Source: Pseudomonas folii (GTDB lineage: Bacteria; Pseudomonadota; Gammaproteobacteria; Pseudomonadales; Pseudomonadaceae). Taken from it: 64,000 nt of DNA. The stretch spans positions 1 through 64,000 of the forward strand of contig NZ_JACONW010000007.1 in the NCBI RefSeq assembly GCF_014357575.1, in the 5' to 3' direction. The notes under the pieces are model-generated. The model was not told the origin of the DNA and did not search any database. It saw only the letters and a program-made list of their open reading frames with translations. Numbering within the stretch: the first letter of the stretch is position 1; every line of letters starts with the position of its first letter. Made by a program: the position numbers and the translations under genes. This document shows positions 19,270 to 28,386 of the stretch, piece by piece.

Positions 19270-21171
19270 ATGCTTAATCAAAAAGATATTCCCTCGCCAG
19301 AACTTGACGCACCCTCCGTGCCAAGCGCACTTGATAATGGAATTATCCCTATCGAGTATTTAAATAAACCGCTAATGGTAGAGTTCGATGTGTGGAGCGC
19401 GGCGCGCCCTCAATTTACTTATCAACTTCTGTTTGATGACATGCTCATAGGCCCGGAAAAAACAATCGATGATGAGCAGCCAGGAGAGCGCCTGACGCTT
19501 GAAATCCCTGTTGCACTCATGAATGAAGGCCTGCATTACGTCGGCTATAGAACCAAAAATCCGTTTAGCGAACTCACTGACGATTCATTCACCACTCGAA
19601 TCGAAATCGACCGCACCGCCCCCGGCAATCCACTCCTCGCCCCAATCATCTTCCCGGTCGCCATCCAGAACGGCCTGACTTCAGCCGAGCTGGACGCTCT
19701 GGGAAACAAATTGCCCGGCAAGATCGCAAGCTACAGCGATATGAAAGAAGGCGATGTGATCCGCACTTACTGGGGCACTGTGGAAGGACCTGTGGCAATC
19801 GTTGGCAGTGATGACATGGGCCTGCAGCGAGTCATGGTGGATATTTCCCGGGAGTTTCTGGAGCACATTGGTGATATCGAGGCATCGGTCTTCTACACCG
19901 TGACTGATCTGGCGGGCAATCTTTCGGCGAATGCCCAGGCAGTACAGGTCAAATTGCAGCTTCGGGTATTGCCTGAGCTACCGTTGCCGGTGGTGAAGGA
20001 AGCCAATGGCGATACGCTCGATCCGGTCAACGCGACACAGGGTGCAACGGTGGTGGTGGGTGCCTTCGCGCAGCTGGCCCGCGGGGATCGCGTAGAGGTG
20101 CAGTGGCGCGGACCTGATGCAAGTGACAGCAAGGAAAAGACGATTACCGATGCCGATGCAGGCAGGGATCTTGAGATGCTGTTCTCGGCAACCCTGGTGG
20201 AGGCGAATAAGGGTCAGACGGTCTCGATCACTTATGACGTCCTGCGCGCCAATGGTAGTGTGCAAACGTCCGGAACGTTGCTGCTGAAAATTCAGGCTGG
20301 CGTGACCCGCCTCCCCGCCCCAACCATGGACACCGTCGGCGCCGCCGGCCTGCTCACCCCTTCACATATCCCCGATTCCGGTGCAACGGTGCGGGTGGGG
20401 TATTCGGATATGAGCAGTGGCGACAGTGTGGTCGTTACCTGGGAAGGTACAACCCGCTACAGCACGCCGGCACAGGTGATCGGCGGCGATGCGCAGTTGC
20501 AGTTCAATATCCCCAAAGCCCTCATTAACCAGAACATCGGTAGCTCTGCGAGTGTGACGTATACCGTGACGCGGGCGGGTACGGCGGTGGTTTCTGCGCC
20601 GCTGTGGTTGCGGGTTCAACAGGGCATGAACTTCGACACGTCGCCTGTGAGCCTGGGCGGGAAGGTTTATCTGATTCCCGGTCGGCCGGATGTCCTGCCA
20701 GACTTTCCGGCAGGTACAACGGTGCGGCGCATTGCCAGTGGCGGGCAAGCGCCTTATGCCTATGTATCCAGTGACGCTCGCATCGCCCATGTGGATGAGA
20801 GTGGCCTGACTTCGGTTCGGGGCAACGGGACGGCGAGGATTTCGGTGACGGATGCACTCGGTGAAACGAAGAGCTATACGGTCACGGTCAGTGGCGTTAT
20901 TCAATGCATCGGGCTGGGCTCTGGCAAATATGCGCAGATGACTGCTGCCGCTGCAGGTCAGGATGCGCGTATCCCCTCGATTGATGAGCTGAATCAGATC
21001 TTCAATGCTTACGGCAATCGCTGGCCAATGGGTGATGGGCTGTACTGGTCGTCCACGGTGGCAGCGCAGAACCTGGTGGGGATGAAGTGGTACCTCATCA
21101 AAAACCTGGTGACCGGCGCGAACTTCAAAGTGCTGGAGCACAGCATCAGCCTTGGCGTAGGTATTCGCTGA
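19270..21171 (+). CDS. Large Ig-like-module protein B with Big2-like and C-terminal lectin-like domains
   Basis: Unrecognised protein of 633 residues. Residues about 30-235 are paralogous to the N-terminal pair of modules of the upstream gene (TYQLLFDDMLIG, SYSDMKEGDVIRTYWGT, VFYTVTDLAGNLS). Two more modules follow (about 240-345 and 350-440, with GDRVEVQWRG and GDSVVVTWEG). Then comes a bacterial Ig-like group 2 type domain (about 455-545, YVSSDARIAHVDESGLTSVRG). The C-terminal 85 residues (RIPSIDELNQIFNAYGN, GLYWSSTVAAQN) resemble the end domain of some invasin-like adhesins. There is no signal peptide. Base composition changes inside the gene: the first 300 bases are AT-rich, the rest is normal for Pseudomonas. 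Probably an adhesin-like or binding protein, but export is unexplained. Confidence 0.8.
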   Translation: MLNQKDIPSPELDAPSVPSALDNGIIPIEYLNKPLMVEFDVWSAARPQFTYQLLFDDMLIGPEKTIDDEQPGERLTLEIPVALMNEGLHYVGYRTKNPFSELTDDSFTTRIEIDRTAPGNPLLAPIIFPVAIQNGLTSAELDALGNKLPGKIASYSDMKEGDVIRTYWGTVEGPVAIVGSDDMGLQRVMVDISREFLEHIGDIEASVFYTVTDLAGNLSANAQAVQVKLQLRVLPELPLPVVKEANGDTLDPVNATQGATVVVGAFAQLARGDRVEVQWRGPDASDSKEKTITDADAGRDLEMLFSATLVEANKGQTVSITYDVLRANGSVQTSGTLLLKIQAGVTRLPAPTMDTVGAAGLLTPSHIPDSGATVRVGYSDMSSGDSVVVTWEGTTRYSTPAQVIGGDAQLQFNIPKALINQNIGSSASVTYTVTRAGTAVVSAPLWLRVQQGMNFDTSPVSLGGKVYLIPGRPDVLPDFPAGTTVRRIASGGQAPYAYVSSDARIAHVDESGLTSVRGNGTARISVTDALGETKSYTVTVSGVIQCIGLGSGKYAQMTAAAAGQDARIPSIDELNQIFNAYGNRWPMGDGLYWSSTVAAQNLVGMKWYLIKNLVTGANFKVLEHSISLGVGIR

Positions 21172-21209
21172 CCGGTGATGCTGCGGGTTCAGACTGAAAC
21201 CGGATGTCC

Positions 21210-21241
21210 GGGCGGCGCACTGCCTATCCAGTGCGCCGCCC
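21210..21241 (+). terminator. Hairpin after large Ig-like gene B
   Basis: GGGCGGCGCACTG-cctatc-CAGTGCGCCGCCC perfect 13-bp stem followed by TTCTCT, about 40 bases after the stop codon. Likely a terminator for the operon. Confidence 0.7.
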
Positions 21242-21289
21242 TTCTCTCCACCCTCCAAACCACATACCTGCTCAGCAAGGAGCACGTTC

Positions 21290-21754
21290 ATGAGCGCGTC
21301 CGCAATGCCTCGTAAATCGCGGCTTAGCCCCCCGCCCTGCAAGGGCAGCTTCCAGGCTGTGGTCAATCAACACCCTTTGATCGTATCTTCGCTTTCGGCA
21401 AGTCTGACGTTACGACCGGAGCTGTCACCGACGACTCGGCAGTGGATCTGGAAGGTCATCGCCGAGGGCAGGATCGGCCGTAAACGCGCCAGTATCGGCC
21501 TGTTCTTCGATCGGGATCTGCCCTTGGGCACTCACGACCTGGTGGCCAGTGAGTACATCAGAGTCGTCTATCACCAGACACCCAACAGCCAGAACATCAT
21601 CTATCACTCGGGGCATATTCAGGCCGGGCAACTGACGCTGCTTGAGGCCGACCTGTCCGCGCAACATCTGAGGGGTGAGTTCGGCTTCAGCATTTCCGCC
21701 GTGGACTTCGCAGTGACCGGGGGTGAGTTCGATCTGCACTGCCTGCCGACTTAA
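21290..21754 (+). CDS. Hypothetical protein at the end of the island
   Basis: Unrecognised protein of 154 residues. The ATG follows a good AAGGAG at 21277-21282. It looks beta-rich and soluble, with alternating hydrophobic strands (YIRVVYHQ, NIIYHSGHIQAGQLTLLEADL, GEFGFSISAVDFAVTGGEFDL), a basic N-terminus, no signal peptide and one Cys near each end. It overlaps the stop of the convergent hydrolase gene by four bases. Its position after the Ig-like operon suggests it may belong to the same island, but composition is normal and no homologous module was seen. Confidence 0.7.
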   Translation: MSASAMPRKSRLSPPPCKGSFQAVVNQHPLIVSSLSASLTLRPELSPTTRQWIWKVIAEGRIGRKRASIGLFFDRDLPLGTHDLVASEYIRVVYHQTPNSQNIIYHSGHIQAGQLTLLEADLSAQHLRGEFGFSISAVDFAVTGGEFDLHCLPT

Positions 21755-22440
21755 CCGAGCAGGTCGGCGATACGTTTCGCGGTGTTGGCCAGGCAGTCTT
21801 CGTAGCTGATGCCTGCCGACTTCAAGGGCTTGAGGTCATGATTGGCGGCGGGAATCCACAACACGTCAATCGCAGGGGACAGCGTGTAGCCAGCGACGCT
21901 TTCCTTGTTACCCAGCGCATCCCGCTCACCCTGCACGATCAAGGTCGGCGCTTGCAGATCTGCGAGGTGCGCGACCCGAGGTTTTTCCGGTTTGCCTGCC
22001 GCATAGAACGGATAACCCAGACACACCAGCGCATCCACTTGCAGCTCATCCGCGATCAGGCTGGCCATACGCCCGCCCATGGACTTGCCGCCAATGGCCA
22101 GGCACCCAGTGACATGGGGTCGCACACTGGCATACACCTCACGCCAGCAGTCCAGTAATTGCGCCTGGGGATTCGGCGGCCGACGGCGTCCGTCGACCCG
22201 GCGTTGCGCCATGTAGGGAAACTCGAAACGCAACACGTTGACGCCTTGCGCGGCAAGGCGCGCAGCCATGTCGTTCATGAAGTCGCTGTCCATCGGCGCA
22301 CCCGCGCCATGGGCCAGAACAAGCGTCGCCACGGGCTTGCTTCGTGGGTCTGTGAACGCCTGATTCCATAACCAGCCCCGGTCTTTTGCCAGGTGCGCAC
22401 ATTGATCTTCGTCAATACCGGCACTTTGCCCAATGCTCAT
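21751..22440 (-). CDS. Alpha/beta-hydrolase-fold protein (KANL3/Tex30-like)
   Basis: Cytoplasmic protein of 229 residues. The hydrolase-fold landmarks are present: LVLAHGAGAPMDSDFM as oxyanion region, the nucleophile elbow GGKSMGGRMAS (Ser in G-K-S-M-G), the acid segment LIVQGERDALGN and a late histidine in PAANHDLKP. Ser-Asp-His spacing is that of the bacterial dienelactone-hydrolase/Tex30 group. Substrate unknown. It is divergent from ccoN1 with only 90 bases between starts, so the two promoters overlap. Confidence 0.85.
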   Translation of the reverse strand: MSIGQSAGIDEDQCAHLAKDRGWLWNQAFTDPRSKPVATLVLAHGAGAPMDSDFMNDMAARLAAQGVNVLRFEFPYMAQRRVDGRRRPPNPQAQLLDCWREVYASVRPHVTGCLAIGGKSMGGRMASLIADELQVDALVCLGYPFYAAGKPEKPRVAHLADLQAPTLIVQGERDALGNKESVAGYTLSPAIDVLWIPAANHDLKPLKSAGISYEDCLANTAKRIADLLG

Positions 22441-22530
22441 GCTTGCCTCGCTTTTGATGAGTCTGCCAATAACCCGGAGCTAAACCTGTGCGTAGCGCCC
22501 CGATCTGGCCTGGATGGGAAATATAACTAA

Positions 22531-23955
22531 ATGAACACAACTAACAGTACCGCCTACAACTATCAGGTGGTCCGCCAGTTCGTCATTATGACGGTGATCT
22601 GGGGGATTGTCGGGATGGGTCTAGGCGTGTTTCTCGCGGCCCAACTGGTCTGGCCCGAACTCAACTTCGATCTTCCCTGGACAAGCTTCGGTCGTTTGCG
22701 TCCGTTGCACACCAACGCGGTGATTTTTGCCTTCGGCGGCTGCGCACTGTTTGCCAGCTCTTATTACTCGGTGCAGCGCACCTGCCAGACAACACTGTTC
22801 CAGCCGAAACTGGCAGCGTTCACGTTCTGGGGCTGGCAACTGGTGATCCTGCTGGCAGCCATCAGCCTGCCGCTGGGCTACACCAGTTCCAAGGAATATG
22901 CCGAGCTGGAATGGCCCATCGATATCCTGATCACTGTTGTATGGGTGGCGTATGCCATCGTGTTTTTTGGCACCCTGGCCACGCGCAGGACCAAACATAT
23001 TTATGTCGGCAACTGGTTCTTCGGTGCGTTCATCCTCACGGTTGCCGTGCTGCACATCGTCAATAACCTGGAACTGCCGGTCAGCCTGACCAAATCCTAC
23101 TCGCTGTACTCCGGTGCCACCGATGCCATGGTCCAGTGGTGGTACGGGCATAACGCGGTGGGCTTTTTCCTGACCGCAGGCTTTCTGGGGATGATGTACT
23201 ACTTCGTGCCCAAGCAGGCCGAACGTCCGGTGTATTCCTACCGGCTGTCCATCGTGCATTTCTGGGCGTTGATTACCCTGTACATCTGGGCCGGGCCGCA
23301 CCACTTGCATTACACCGCCCTGCCCGACTGGGCGCAGTCGCTGGGTATGGTGATGTCGCTGGTCCTGCTGGCGCCGAGCTGGGGCGGGATGATCAACGGC
23401 ATGATGACCCTCTCCGGCGCTTGGCATAAGTTGCGTAGCGACCCGATATTGCGGTTCCTCGTGGTGTCCCTGGCGTTCTACGGCATGTCGACCTTTGAAG
23501 GTCCGATGATGGCGATCAAGACCGTCAACGCTCTCTCCCACTACACCGACTGGACCATCGGCCACGTTCACGCCGGTGCGCTGGGTTGGGTCGCGATGAT
23601 CTCCATCGGTGCGCTGTACCACATGATCCCGAAAGTCTTCGGCCGCCCGCAGATGCACAGCATCGGCCTGATCAACGCCCACTTCTGGCTCGCCACGATT
23701 GGCACCGTGCTCTACATCGCGTCGATGTGGGTCAACGGCATCACTCAAGGCCTGATGTGGCGTGCAATCAATGAAGACGGCACCTTGACCTACTCCTTCG
23801 TCGAAACACTGGTGGCCAGCCATCCCGGCTTCATCGTGCGTCTGGCTGGGGGCGCGATCTTCCTGCTGGGCATGTTGCTGATGGCCTACAACACCTGGCG
23901 CACCGTCCGGTCGTCCAGTCACGTTGAAGCCGCCGCCGCTGCGCAGATGGCCTGA
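22531..23955 (+). CDS. ccoN1: cbb3-type cytochrome c oxidase subunit I (copy 1)
   Basis: Catalytic inner-membrane subunit (474 residues, twelve helices) of a high-affinity proton-pumping terminal oxidase; it holds heme b and the heme b3-CuB site. Metal-ligand histidines are seen in [24 protein letters not shown] and WTIGHVHAG. It is first in ccoNOQP-1. It is about 85-90 percent identical by eye to the product at 26142 over much of its length, differing mostly at the N-terminus and in the helix 3-6 region. No Anr box was seen in the 90 bases upstream, which fits reports that cbb3-1 of Pseudomonas is expressed widely. Confidence 0.97.
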   Translation: MNTTNSTAYNYQVVRQFVIMTVIWGIVGMGLGVFLAAQLVWPELNFDLPWTSFGRLRPLHTNAVIFAFGGCALFASSYYSVQRTCQTTLFQPKLAAFTFWGWQLVILLAAISLPLGYTSSKEYAELEWPIDILITVVWVAYAIVFFGTLATRRTKHIYVGNWFFGAFILTVAVLHIVNNLELPVSLTKSYSLYSGATDAMVQWWYGHNAVGFFLTAGFLGMMYYFVPKQAERPVYSYRLSIVHFWALITLYIWAGPHHLHYTALPDWAQSLGMVMSLVLLAPSWGGMINGMMTLSGAWHKLRSDPILRFLVVSLAFYGMSTFEGPMMAIKTVNALSHYTDWTIGHVHAGALGWVAMISIGALYHMIPKVFGRPQMHSIGLINAHFWLATIGTVLYIASMWVNGITQGLMWRAINEDGTLTYSFVETLVASHPGFIVRLAGGAIFLLGMLLMAYNTWRTVRSSSHVEAAAAAQMA

Positions 23956-23965
23956 GGAGCTCGCT

Positions 23966-24574
23966 ATGAGACATGAAACGATCGAGAAAAACGTCGGCCT
24001 GCTGATGATCCTGATGGTACTGGCCGTCAGCATCGGCGGGCTGACGCAAATCGTCCCGCTGTTCTTTCAGGACGTGACCAACAAACCGGTTGAGGGCATG
24101 AAGCCTTACACCGCGCTGCAACTGGAAGGCCGCGATATCTATATTCGCGAAGGCTGTGTGGGCTGCCACTCGCAGATGATCCGCCCGTTCCGCGCCGAGA
24201 CAGAACGCTATGGCCACTATTCGGTAGCGGGTGAAAGCGTCTGGGATCACCCATTTCTGTGGGGCTCCAAACGTACCGGCCCAGACCTGGCCCGTGTTGG
24301 CGCCCGTTACTCGGATGACTGGCACCGGGCGCATTTGTACAACCCGCGCAACGTCGTGCCCGAGTCGAAAATGCCTGCCTATCCCTGGCTGGTGACCCAG
24401 CCGGTGGACAGCCGCTACACCGAAGCCAAGGTCAAGGCTATGCGCACTCTGGGCGTGCCCTACACCGATGACGATATCAGTGGTGCGGTTGCCTCCCTCA
24501 AAGGCAAGACCGAGATGGACGCGCTGATTGCCTACCTGCAAGTGCTCGGCACTGCCATCAAGAGCAAGAGGTGA
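23966..24574 (+). CDS. ccoO1: cbb3-type oxidase subunit II, mono-heme cytochrome c (copy 1)
   Basis: Membrane-anchored cytochrome c (202 residues) that passes electrons toward CcoN. There is one N-terminal helix (about 10-33), the heme motif CVGCH at residues 64-68 and a later Met ligand region (ESKMPAYPW). The start is the ATG after GAGGAG, 11 bases after the ccoN1 stop; a longer frame overlapping ccoN1 is rejected. Cotranscribed with ccoN1, ccoQ1 and ccoP1. Confidence 0.96.
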   Translation: MRHETIEKNVGLLMILMVLAVSIGGLTQIVPLFFQDVTNKPVEGMKPYTALQLEGRDIYIREGCVGCHSQMIRPFRAETERYGHYSVAGESVWDHPFLWGSKRTGPDLARVGARYSDDWHRAHLYNPRNVVPESKMPAYPWLVTQPVDSRYTEAKVKAMRTLGVPYTDDDISGAVASLKGKTEMDALIAYLQVLGTAIKSKR

Positions 24575-24577
24575 GCC

Positions 24578-24781
24578 ATGGATATTCAGGATCTACGCGG
24601 CGTTGGCACGCTGATCGTGGCCATCGCATTCATCGGTATGTCGCTCTGGGTGTTCAGCAGCCGACGCAACGCTGAGTTCGCCGAAGCTCGCCTGGCACCG
24701 TTTGCCGACGAGCCGTTGCCATCCCCGGTAATCGAGCAACTTTCAAAAGAGCAGTCTGCTGTGCGGAGTAACCAGCCATGA
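24578..24781 (+). CDS. ccoQ1: cbb3-type oxidase subunit CcoQ (copy 1)
   Basis: Small membrane protein (67 residues) that stabilises the oxidase complex. One helix ([17 protein letters not shown]) is followed by [17 protein letters not shown], the family signature. It begins three bases after ccoO1 and its stop overlaps the ccoP1 start (ATGA). Confidence 0.93.
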   Translation: MDIQDLRGVGTLIVAIAFIGMSLWVFSSRRNAEFAEARLAPFADEPLPSPVIEQLSKEQSAVRSNQP

Positions 24782-25728
24782 CCACCTTCTGGAGCACCTA
24801 CATTTGCGTGCTGACCCTTGGCAGCCTGATCGGCCTGACCTGGCTGTTGATCGGTACCCGCAAGGGCGAAACCAAAGGCAGCACAGACCAGACCATGGGG
24901 CACAGCTTCGATGGCATCGAGGAGTTTGACAATCCACTGCCCAAGTGGTGGTTCATGTTGTTTGCCGGGACGCTGGTCTTCGCGATTGGCTACCTGATCG
25001 TGTATCCGGGGCTGGGCAACTGGAAAGGCATCGCCCCCGGCTACGAAAACGGCTGGACCGGGGTCAACGAATGGCAGAAGGAAATGGACAAGGCAGACGC
25101 CCGCTTCGGACCGATCTTTGCCAGATTTGCGGCCATGCCGGTGGAAGAAGTTGCTCAGGATCCGCAAGCGCTGAAAATGGGCAGCCGCCTGTTTGCCTCG
25201 AATTGCTCGGTCTGCCACGGCTCGGACGCCAGAGGGGCTTACGGCTTCCCGAACCTGACCGATAACGACTGGCGCTGGGGCGGCTCCGCTGACACGATCA
25301 AAACCACCATCATGGCAGGCCGTGTGGCGGCCATGCCGGCCTGGGGCACGATCATCGGCGAAGACGGTGTAAAAAACGTGGCGGCCTACGTGCGCCACTC
25401 CCTGGCGGGACTGCCACTGCCCGCTGATGACAAAGCGGATCTGGCCGCCGGACAGCAAGTGTTCAGCTCCACGTGTGTAGCCTGTCATAGCGCAACGGGT
25501 AAAGGCATCGAAGTCATGGGCGCCCCAAACCTCACACAGCCGGGCGGTTTCATCTACGGCACCAGCCTGGCGCAGTTGCAGCAGACCATTCGTCTTGGTC
25601 GCCAAGGTCATATGCCTGCTCAGGCCGATTTATTGGGCAATGACAAAGTACAGCTGCTGGCCGCTTATGTTTACAGCCTGTCGAAGGGTCCTGATCAACT
25701 CGTCGACAAGGGTAAAGCGGCGCGGTAG
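24778..25728 (+). CDS. ccoP1: cbb3-type oxidase subunit III, di-heme cytochrome c (copy 1)
   Basis: Membrane-anchored di-heme cytochrome c (316 residues), the electron entry subunit. Two N-terminal helices (about 8-27 and 57-77) are followed by heme motifs CSVCH and CVACH, each in a cytochrome c fold. It is 13 residues shorter than CcoP2 because it lacks an insertion after the second helix ([14 protein letters not shown] in the other copy). Last gene of operon 1. Confidence 0.96.
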   Translation: MTTFWSTYICVLTLGSLIGLTWLLIGTRKGETKGSTDQTMGHSFDGIEEFDNPLPKWWFMLFAGTLVFAIGYLIVYPGLGNWKGIAPGYENGWTGVNEWQKEMDKADARFGPIFARFAAMPVEEVAQDPQALKMGSRLFASNCSVCHGSDARGAYGFPNLTDNDWRWGGSADTIKTTIMAGRVAAMPAWGTIIGEDGVKNVAAYVRHSLAGLPLPADDKADLAAGQQVFSSTCVACHSATGKGIEVMGAPNLTQPGGFIYGTSLAQLQQTIRLGRQGHMPAQADLLGNDKVQLLAAYVYSLSKGPDQLVDKGKAAR

Positions 25729-25759
25729 CAAAAAGAGCAACACTGTGGACCCCTTCAAC

Positions 25760-25793
25760 GCCGCACCCTGCAACAGGGTGCGGTGGTCCCTTT
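25760..25793 (+). terminator. Hairpin after ccoP1
   Basis: CGCACCCTG-caa-CAGGGTGCG stem with the weak T-tract GTGGTCCCTTT. Likely the 3' end of cco operon 1. Confidence 0.55.
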
Positions 25794-25823
25794 CCCCCGC
25801 CATTTCCTTCATCCCGCAGTTCC

Positions 25824-25914
25824 GTAGGACCGGCTTCAGCCGGGAGGCCGTCGGCACATTCACCAAACCTTCTTCGCCAGAAATACCGTCCTCCCGGCTA
25901 AAGCCGGTCCTACA
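25824..25914. repeat. REP palindrome, CCGGCTTCAGCCGG family
   Basis: GTAGGACCGGCTTCAGCCGGG and its complementary arm flank about 45 bases. Confidence 0.8.
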
Positions 25915-25959
25915 GGATTGCGCCTATCCTCTCCCGCCTTTCGGAATTAAGATTGTCCG

Positions 25960-25974
25960 TTAATCACGCATCAA
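25960..25974. promoter_or_regulatory. Degenerate Anr/FNR box upstream of ccoN2
   Basis: TTAAT-CACGC-ATCAA: the right half-site is perfect, the left has one mismatch, and the spacer is five instead of four. Its centre lies about 33 bases before GAAAAT at 25997-26002, the geometry of an FNR-class activator site. The spacer length makes it uncertain. Confidence 0.4.
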
Positions 25975-26141
25975 GTCACCCGCCTTGCACCCTCCAGAAA
26001 ATTTCTGTCCACCGGGACAGGTTTTTCCTTTACGCTCCGCGTCGGAATATGCCTGAAACGGCCGCTGAGCATGCCTGCGCCGGGTTTCATGGGTTAATAA
26101 CGCTCACACTCTGATAAATAGTCGAACCGTGGAACCTGATA

Positions 26142-27587
26142 ATGAGCACAGCAAACAGTCCGACTGCTTATAACTATAAGGTGGTCCGCCAGTTCGCCAT
26201 CATGACGGTGGTCTGGGGCATCCTGGGCATGGGGCTTGGCGTTTTCATCGCCGCACAGCTGGTCTGGCCGGAACTGAACCTGGGCCTGGAGTGGACCAGT
26301 TTCGGACGCCTTCGCCCTTTGCACACCAATCTTGTGATCTTTGCGTTCGGCGGCTGCGCGCTCTTCGGTACGTCTTATTACGTGGTGCAACGCACTTGCC
26401 AGACCCGGCTGATTTCCGATGGCATGGCGGCGTTCTCATTCTGGGGCTGGCAAGCGGTCATCGTCAGCGCCATCATCACCTTGCCGATGGGTTACACCAC
26501 CTCCAAGGAATACGCCGAACTGGAATGGCCCATAGCAATTCTGCTGACCATCGTCTGGGTGGCGTATGGCGCGGTGTTCTTCGGCACTATCGTCAGGCGA
26601 AAGACCCGACACATCTATGTGGCCAACTGGTTCTACGGCGCATTTATAGTCGTCACCGCCATGCTGCACATCGTTAACCACATCTCGTTGCCCGTCAGCC
26701 TGTTCAAATCCTACTCAGCCTACGCGGGTGCCACCGATGCGATGATTCAATGGTGGTACGGCCATAACGCAGTGGGTTTTTTCCTGACGACCGGCTTCCT
26801 CGGCATGATGTATTACTTCGTGCCCAAGCAGGCTGAGCGGCCGATCTATTCATATCGTTTGTCCATCGTGCACTTCTGGGCACTGATCACCCTGTACATC
26901 TGGGCCGGTCCGCACCATTTGCACTACACCGCCCTGCCCGACTGGGCGCAATCGCTGGGCATGGTGATGTCGATCATTCTCCTCGCGCCGAGCTGGGGCG
27001 GAATGATCAACGGCATGATGACCCTCTCCGGCGCCTGGCATAAATTGCGTACCGACCCGATCCTGCGGTTTCTGGTGGTGTCCCTGGCGTTCTATGGCAT
27101 GTCAACCTTTGAAGGCCCGATGATGGCCATCAAGACGGTCAACGCCCTTTCCCACTACACCGACTGGACCATCGGCCACGTGCATGCAGGCGCACTCGGC
27201 TGGGTGGCGATGATCACCATCGGCGCGACGTATCACATGATCCCCAAGGTGTTTGGTCGGCCACAGATGCACAGCATCGGCCTGATCAACGCGCACTTCT
27301 GGCTGGCAACCATTGGCACCGTGCTGTACATCGCGTCCATGTGGGTCAACGGTATTACCCAGGGCCTGATGTGGCGGGCGATCAACGACGACGGCACGCT
27401 GACTTATTCCTTCGTTGAGGCCCTGCAGGCAAGCCATCCGGGTTATATCGTGCGAATGGTCGGCGGTGCGACTTTCGCCAGTGGCATGCTGTTCATGGCG
27501 TACAACGTCTGGCGCACTGTGCGTGCTTCGACCCCGGATGAAGCTGAAGCCGCGGCCCAAATCGCTGTCGTGGGAGCTCACCGATGA
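26142..27587 (+). CDS. ccoN2: cbb3-type cytochrome c oxidase subunit I (copy 2)
   Basis: Second catalytic subunit (481 residues), with the same heme and CuB ligand segments as copy 1 ([26 protein letters not shown]). It heads the second complete ccoNOQP operon. In studied Pseudomonas the second operon is the one induced by Anr at low oxygen; the degenerate box upstream and the following Anr-boxed ccoG agree. It overlaps ccoO2 by four bases (ATGA), tighter than in operon 1. Confidence 0.97.
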   Translation: MSTANSPTAYNYKVVRQFAIMTVVWGILGMGLGVFIAAQLVWPELNLGLEWTSFGRLRPLHTNLVIFAFGGCALFGTSYYVVQRTCQTRLISDGMAAFSFWGWQAVIVSAIITLPMGYTTSKEYAELEWPIAILLTIVWVAYGAVFFGTIVRRKTRHIYVANWFYGAFIVVTAMLHIVNHISLPVSLFKSYSAYAGATDAMIQWWYGHNAVGFFLTTGFLGMMYYFVPKQAERPIYSYRLSIVHFWALITLYIWAGPHHLHYTALPDWAQSLGMVMSIILLAPSWGGMINGMMTLSGAWHKLRTDPILRFLVVSLAFYGMSTFEGPMMAIKTVNALSHYTDWTIGHVHAGALGWVAMITIGATYHMIPKVFGRPQMHSIGLINAHFWLATIGTVLYIASMWVNGITQGLMWRAINDDGTLTYSFVEALQASHPGYIVRMVGGATFASGMLFMAYNVWRTVRASTPDEAEAAAQIAVVGAHR

Positions 27588-28192
27588 AGCACGAACTCCT
27601 CGAAAAAAACATTGGCCTCCTGGCCCTCTGCATGGTCATCGCCGTCAGCATCGGTGGCCTGACGCAAATCGTCCCGCTGTTTTTTCAGGACGTGACCAAC
27701 AAACCGGTGGAGGGCATGAAGCCGCGCACCGCGTTGGAAGTCGAAGGCCGTGACGTGTACATCGCCAACGGCTGTGTCGGTTGTCATTCGCAGATGATTC
27801 GCCCGTTCCGCGCCGAAACCGAACGCTATGGTCACTACTCGGTAGCGGGCGAAAGCGTCTGGGATCACCCGTTCCTGTGGGGTTCCAAACGCACCGGGCC
27901 GGACCTGGCGCGAGTCGGCGGTCGCTACTCGGACGACTGGCATCGGGCGCACCTCTACAACCCGCGCAACGTCGTGCCCGAGTCGAAAATGCCTGCCTAT
28001 CCGTGGCTGGTCGAGAAGCATCTGGATGGCAAGGACACCGCGAAGAAAATGGAAGTCCTGCGCACCCTGGGGACACCTTATACCGACGAAGACATCGCCG
28101 GCGCTCAGGCCGCAGTGAAAGGCAAAACCGAAATGGATGCACTGGTGGCCTATCTGCAAGGCCTCGGCACCGTCATTAAAAGCAAGCGGTGA
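27584..28192 (+). CDS. ccoO2: cbb3-type oxidase subunit II, mono-heme cytochrome c (copy 2)
   Basis: 202 residues, the same length as copy 1, with one anchor helix, CVGCH at 64-68 and ESKMPAYPW. Residues 69-150 are practically identical between the copies, while the stretch before the C-terminal helix ([17 protein letters not shown]) differs. Translationally coupled to ccoN2. Confidence 0.96.
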   Translation: MKHELLEKNIGLLALCMVIAVSIGGLTQIVPLFFQDVTNKPVEGMKPRTALEVEGRDVYIANGCVGCHSQMIRPFRAETERYGHYSVAGESVWDHPFLWGSKRTGPDLARVGGRYSDDWHRAHLYNPRNVVPESKMPAYPWLVEKHLDGKDTAKKMEVLRTLGTPYTDEDIAGAQAAVKGKTEMDALVAYLQGLGTVIKSKR

Positions 28193-28197
28193 TCTGG

Positions 28198-28386
28198 ATG
28201 GATATCGGGATGATTCGGGGTCTTGGCACCCTGGTGGTGATGGTGGCCTTCATCGGTCTGGCGCTCTGGGTGTTCAGCCCCCGGCGCAAGTCAGAGTTTG
28301 ACGATGCAACCCTGTTGCCCTTCGCGGACGATCCCGAAGCGATCAAAAAGGTCGAGCAGGAAAAAGCGTCCAGGAGCAAGTCATGA
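28198..28386 (+). CDS. ccoQ2: cbb3-type oxidase subunit CcoQ (copy 2)
   Basis: 62 residues: one helix ([18 protein letters not shown]) followed by [20 protein letters not shown] use the ATG at 28198; a GTG at 28189 overlapping the ccoO2 stop would add three residues. Its stop overlaps ccoP2 by four bases. Confidence 0.92.
   Translation: MDIGMIRGLGTLVVMVAFIGLALWVFSPRRKSEFDDATLLPFADDPEAIKKVEQEKASRSKS

Larger units (their letters stand above)
25729..26141. other. Region between cco operons 1 and 2
   Basis: 413 bases. In order: a CGCACCCTG-CAA-CAGGGTGCG hairpin (25762-25783) that may end operon 1; a REP pair (25824-25914); a degenerate Anr box (25960-25974); a -10-like GAAAAT (25997-26002); and a CTGTCC-accg-GGACAG inverted repeat (26005-26020). 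No gene seen. Confidence 0.6.

Noticed and set aside
22621..24033. 470-codon open frame on the minus strand opposite ccoN1, and a similar one opposite ccoN2
   Set aside because: It mirrors a highly conserved oxidase gene; the protein is low-complexity with His/Gly/Gln runs typical of antisense high-GC frames.
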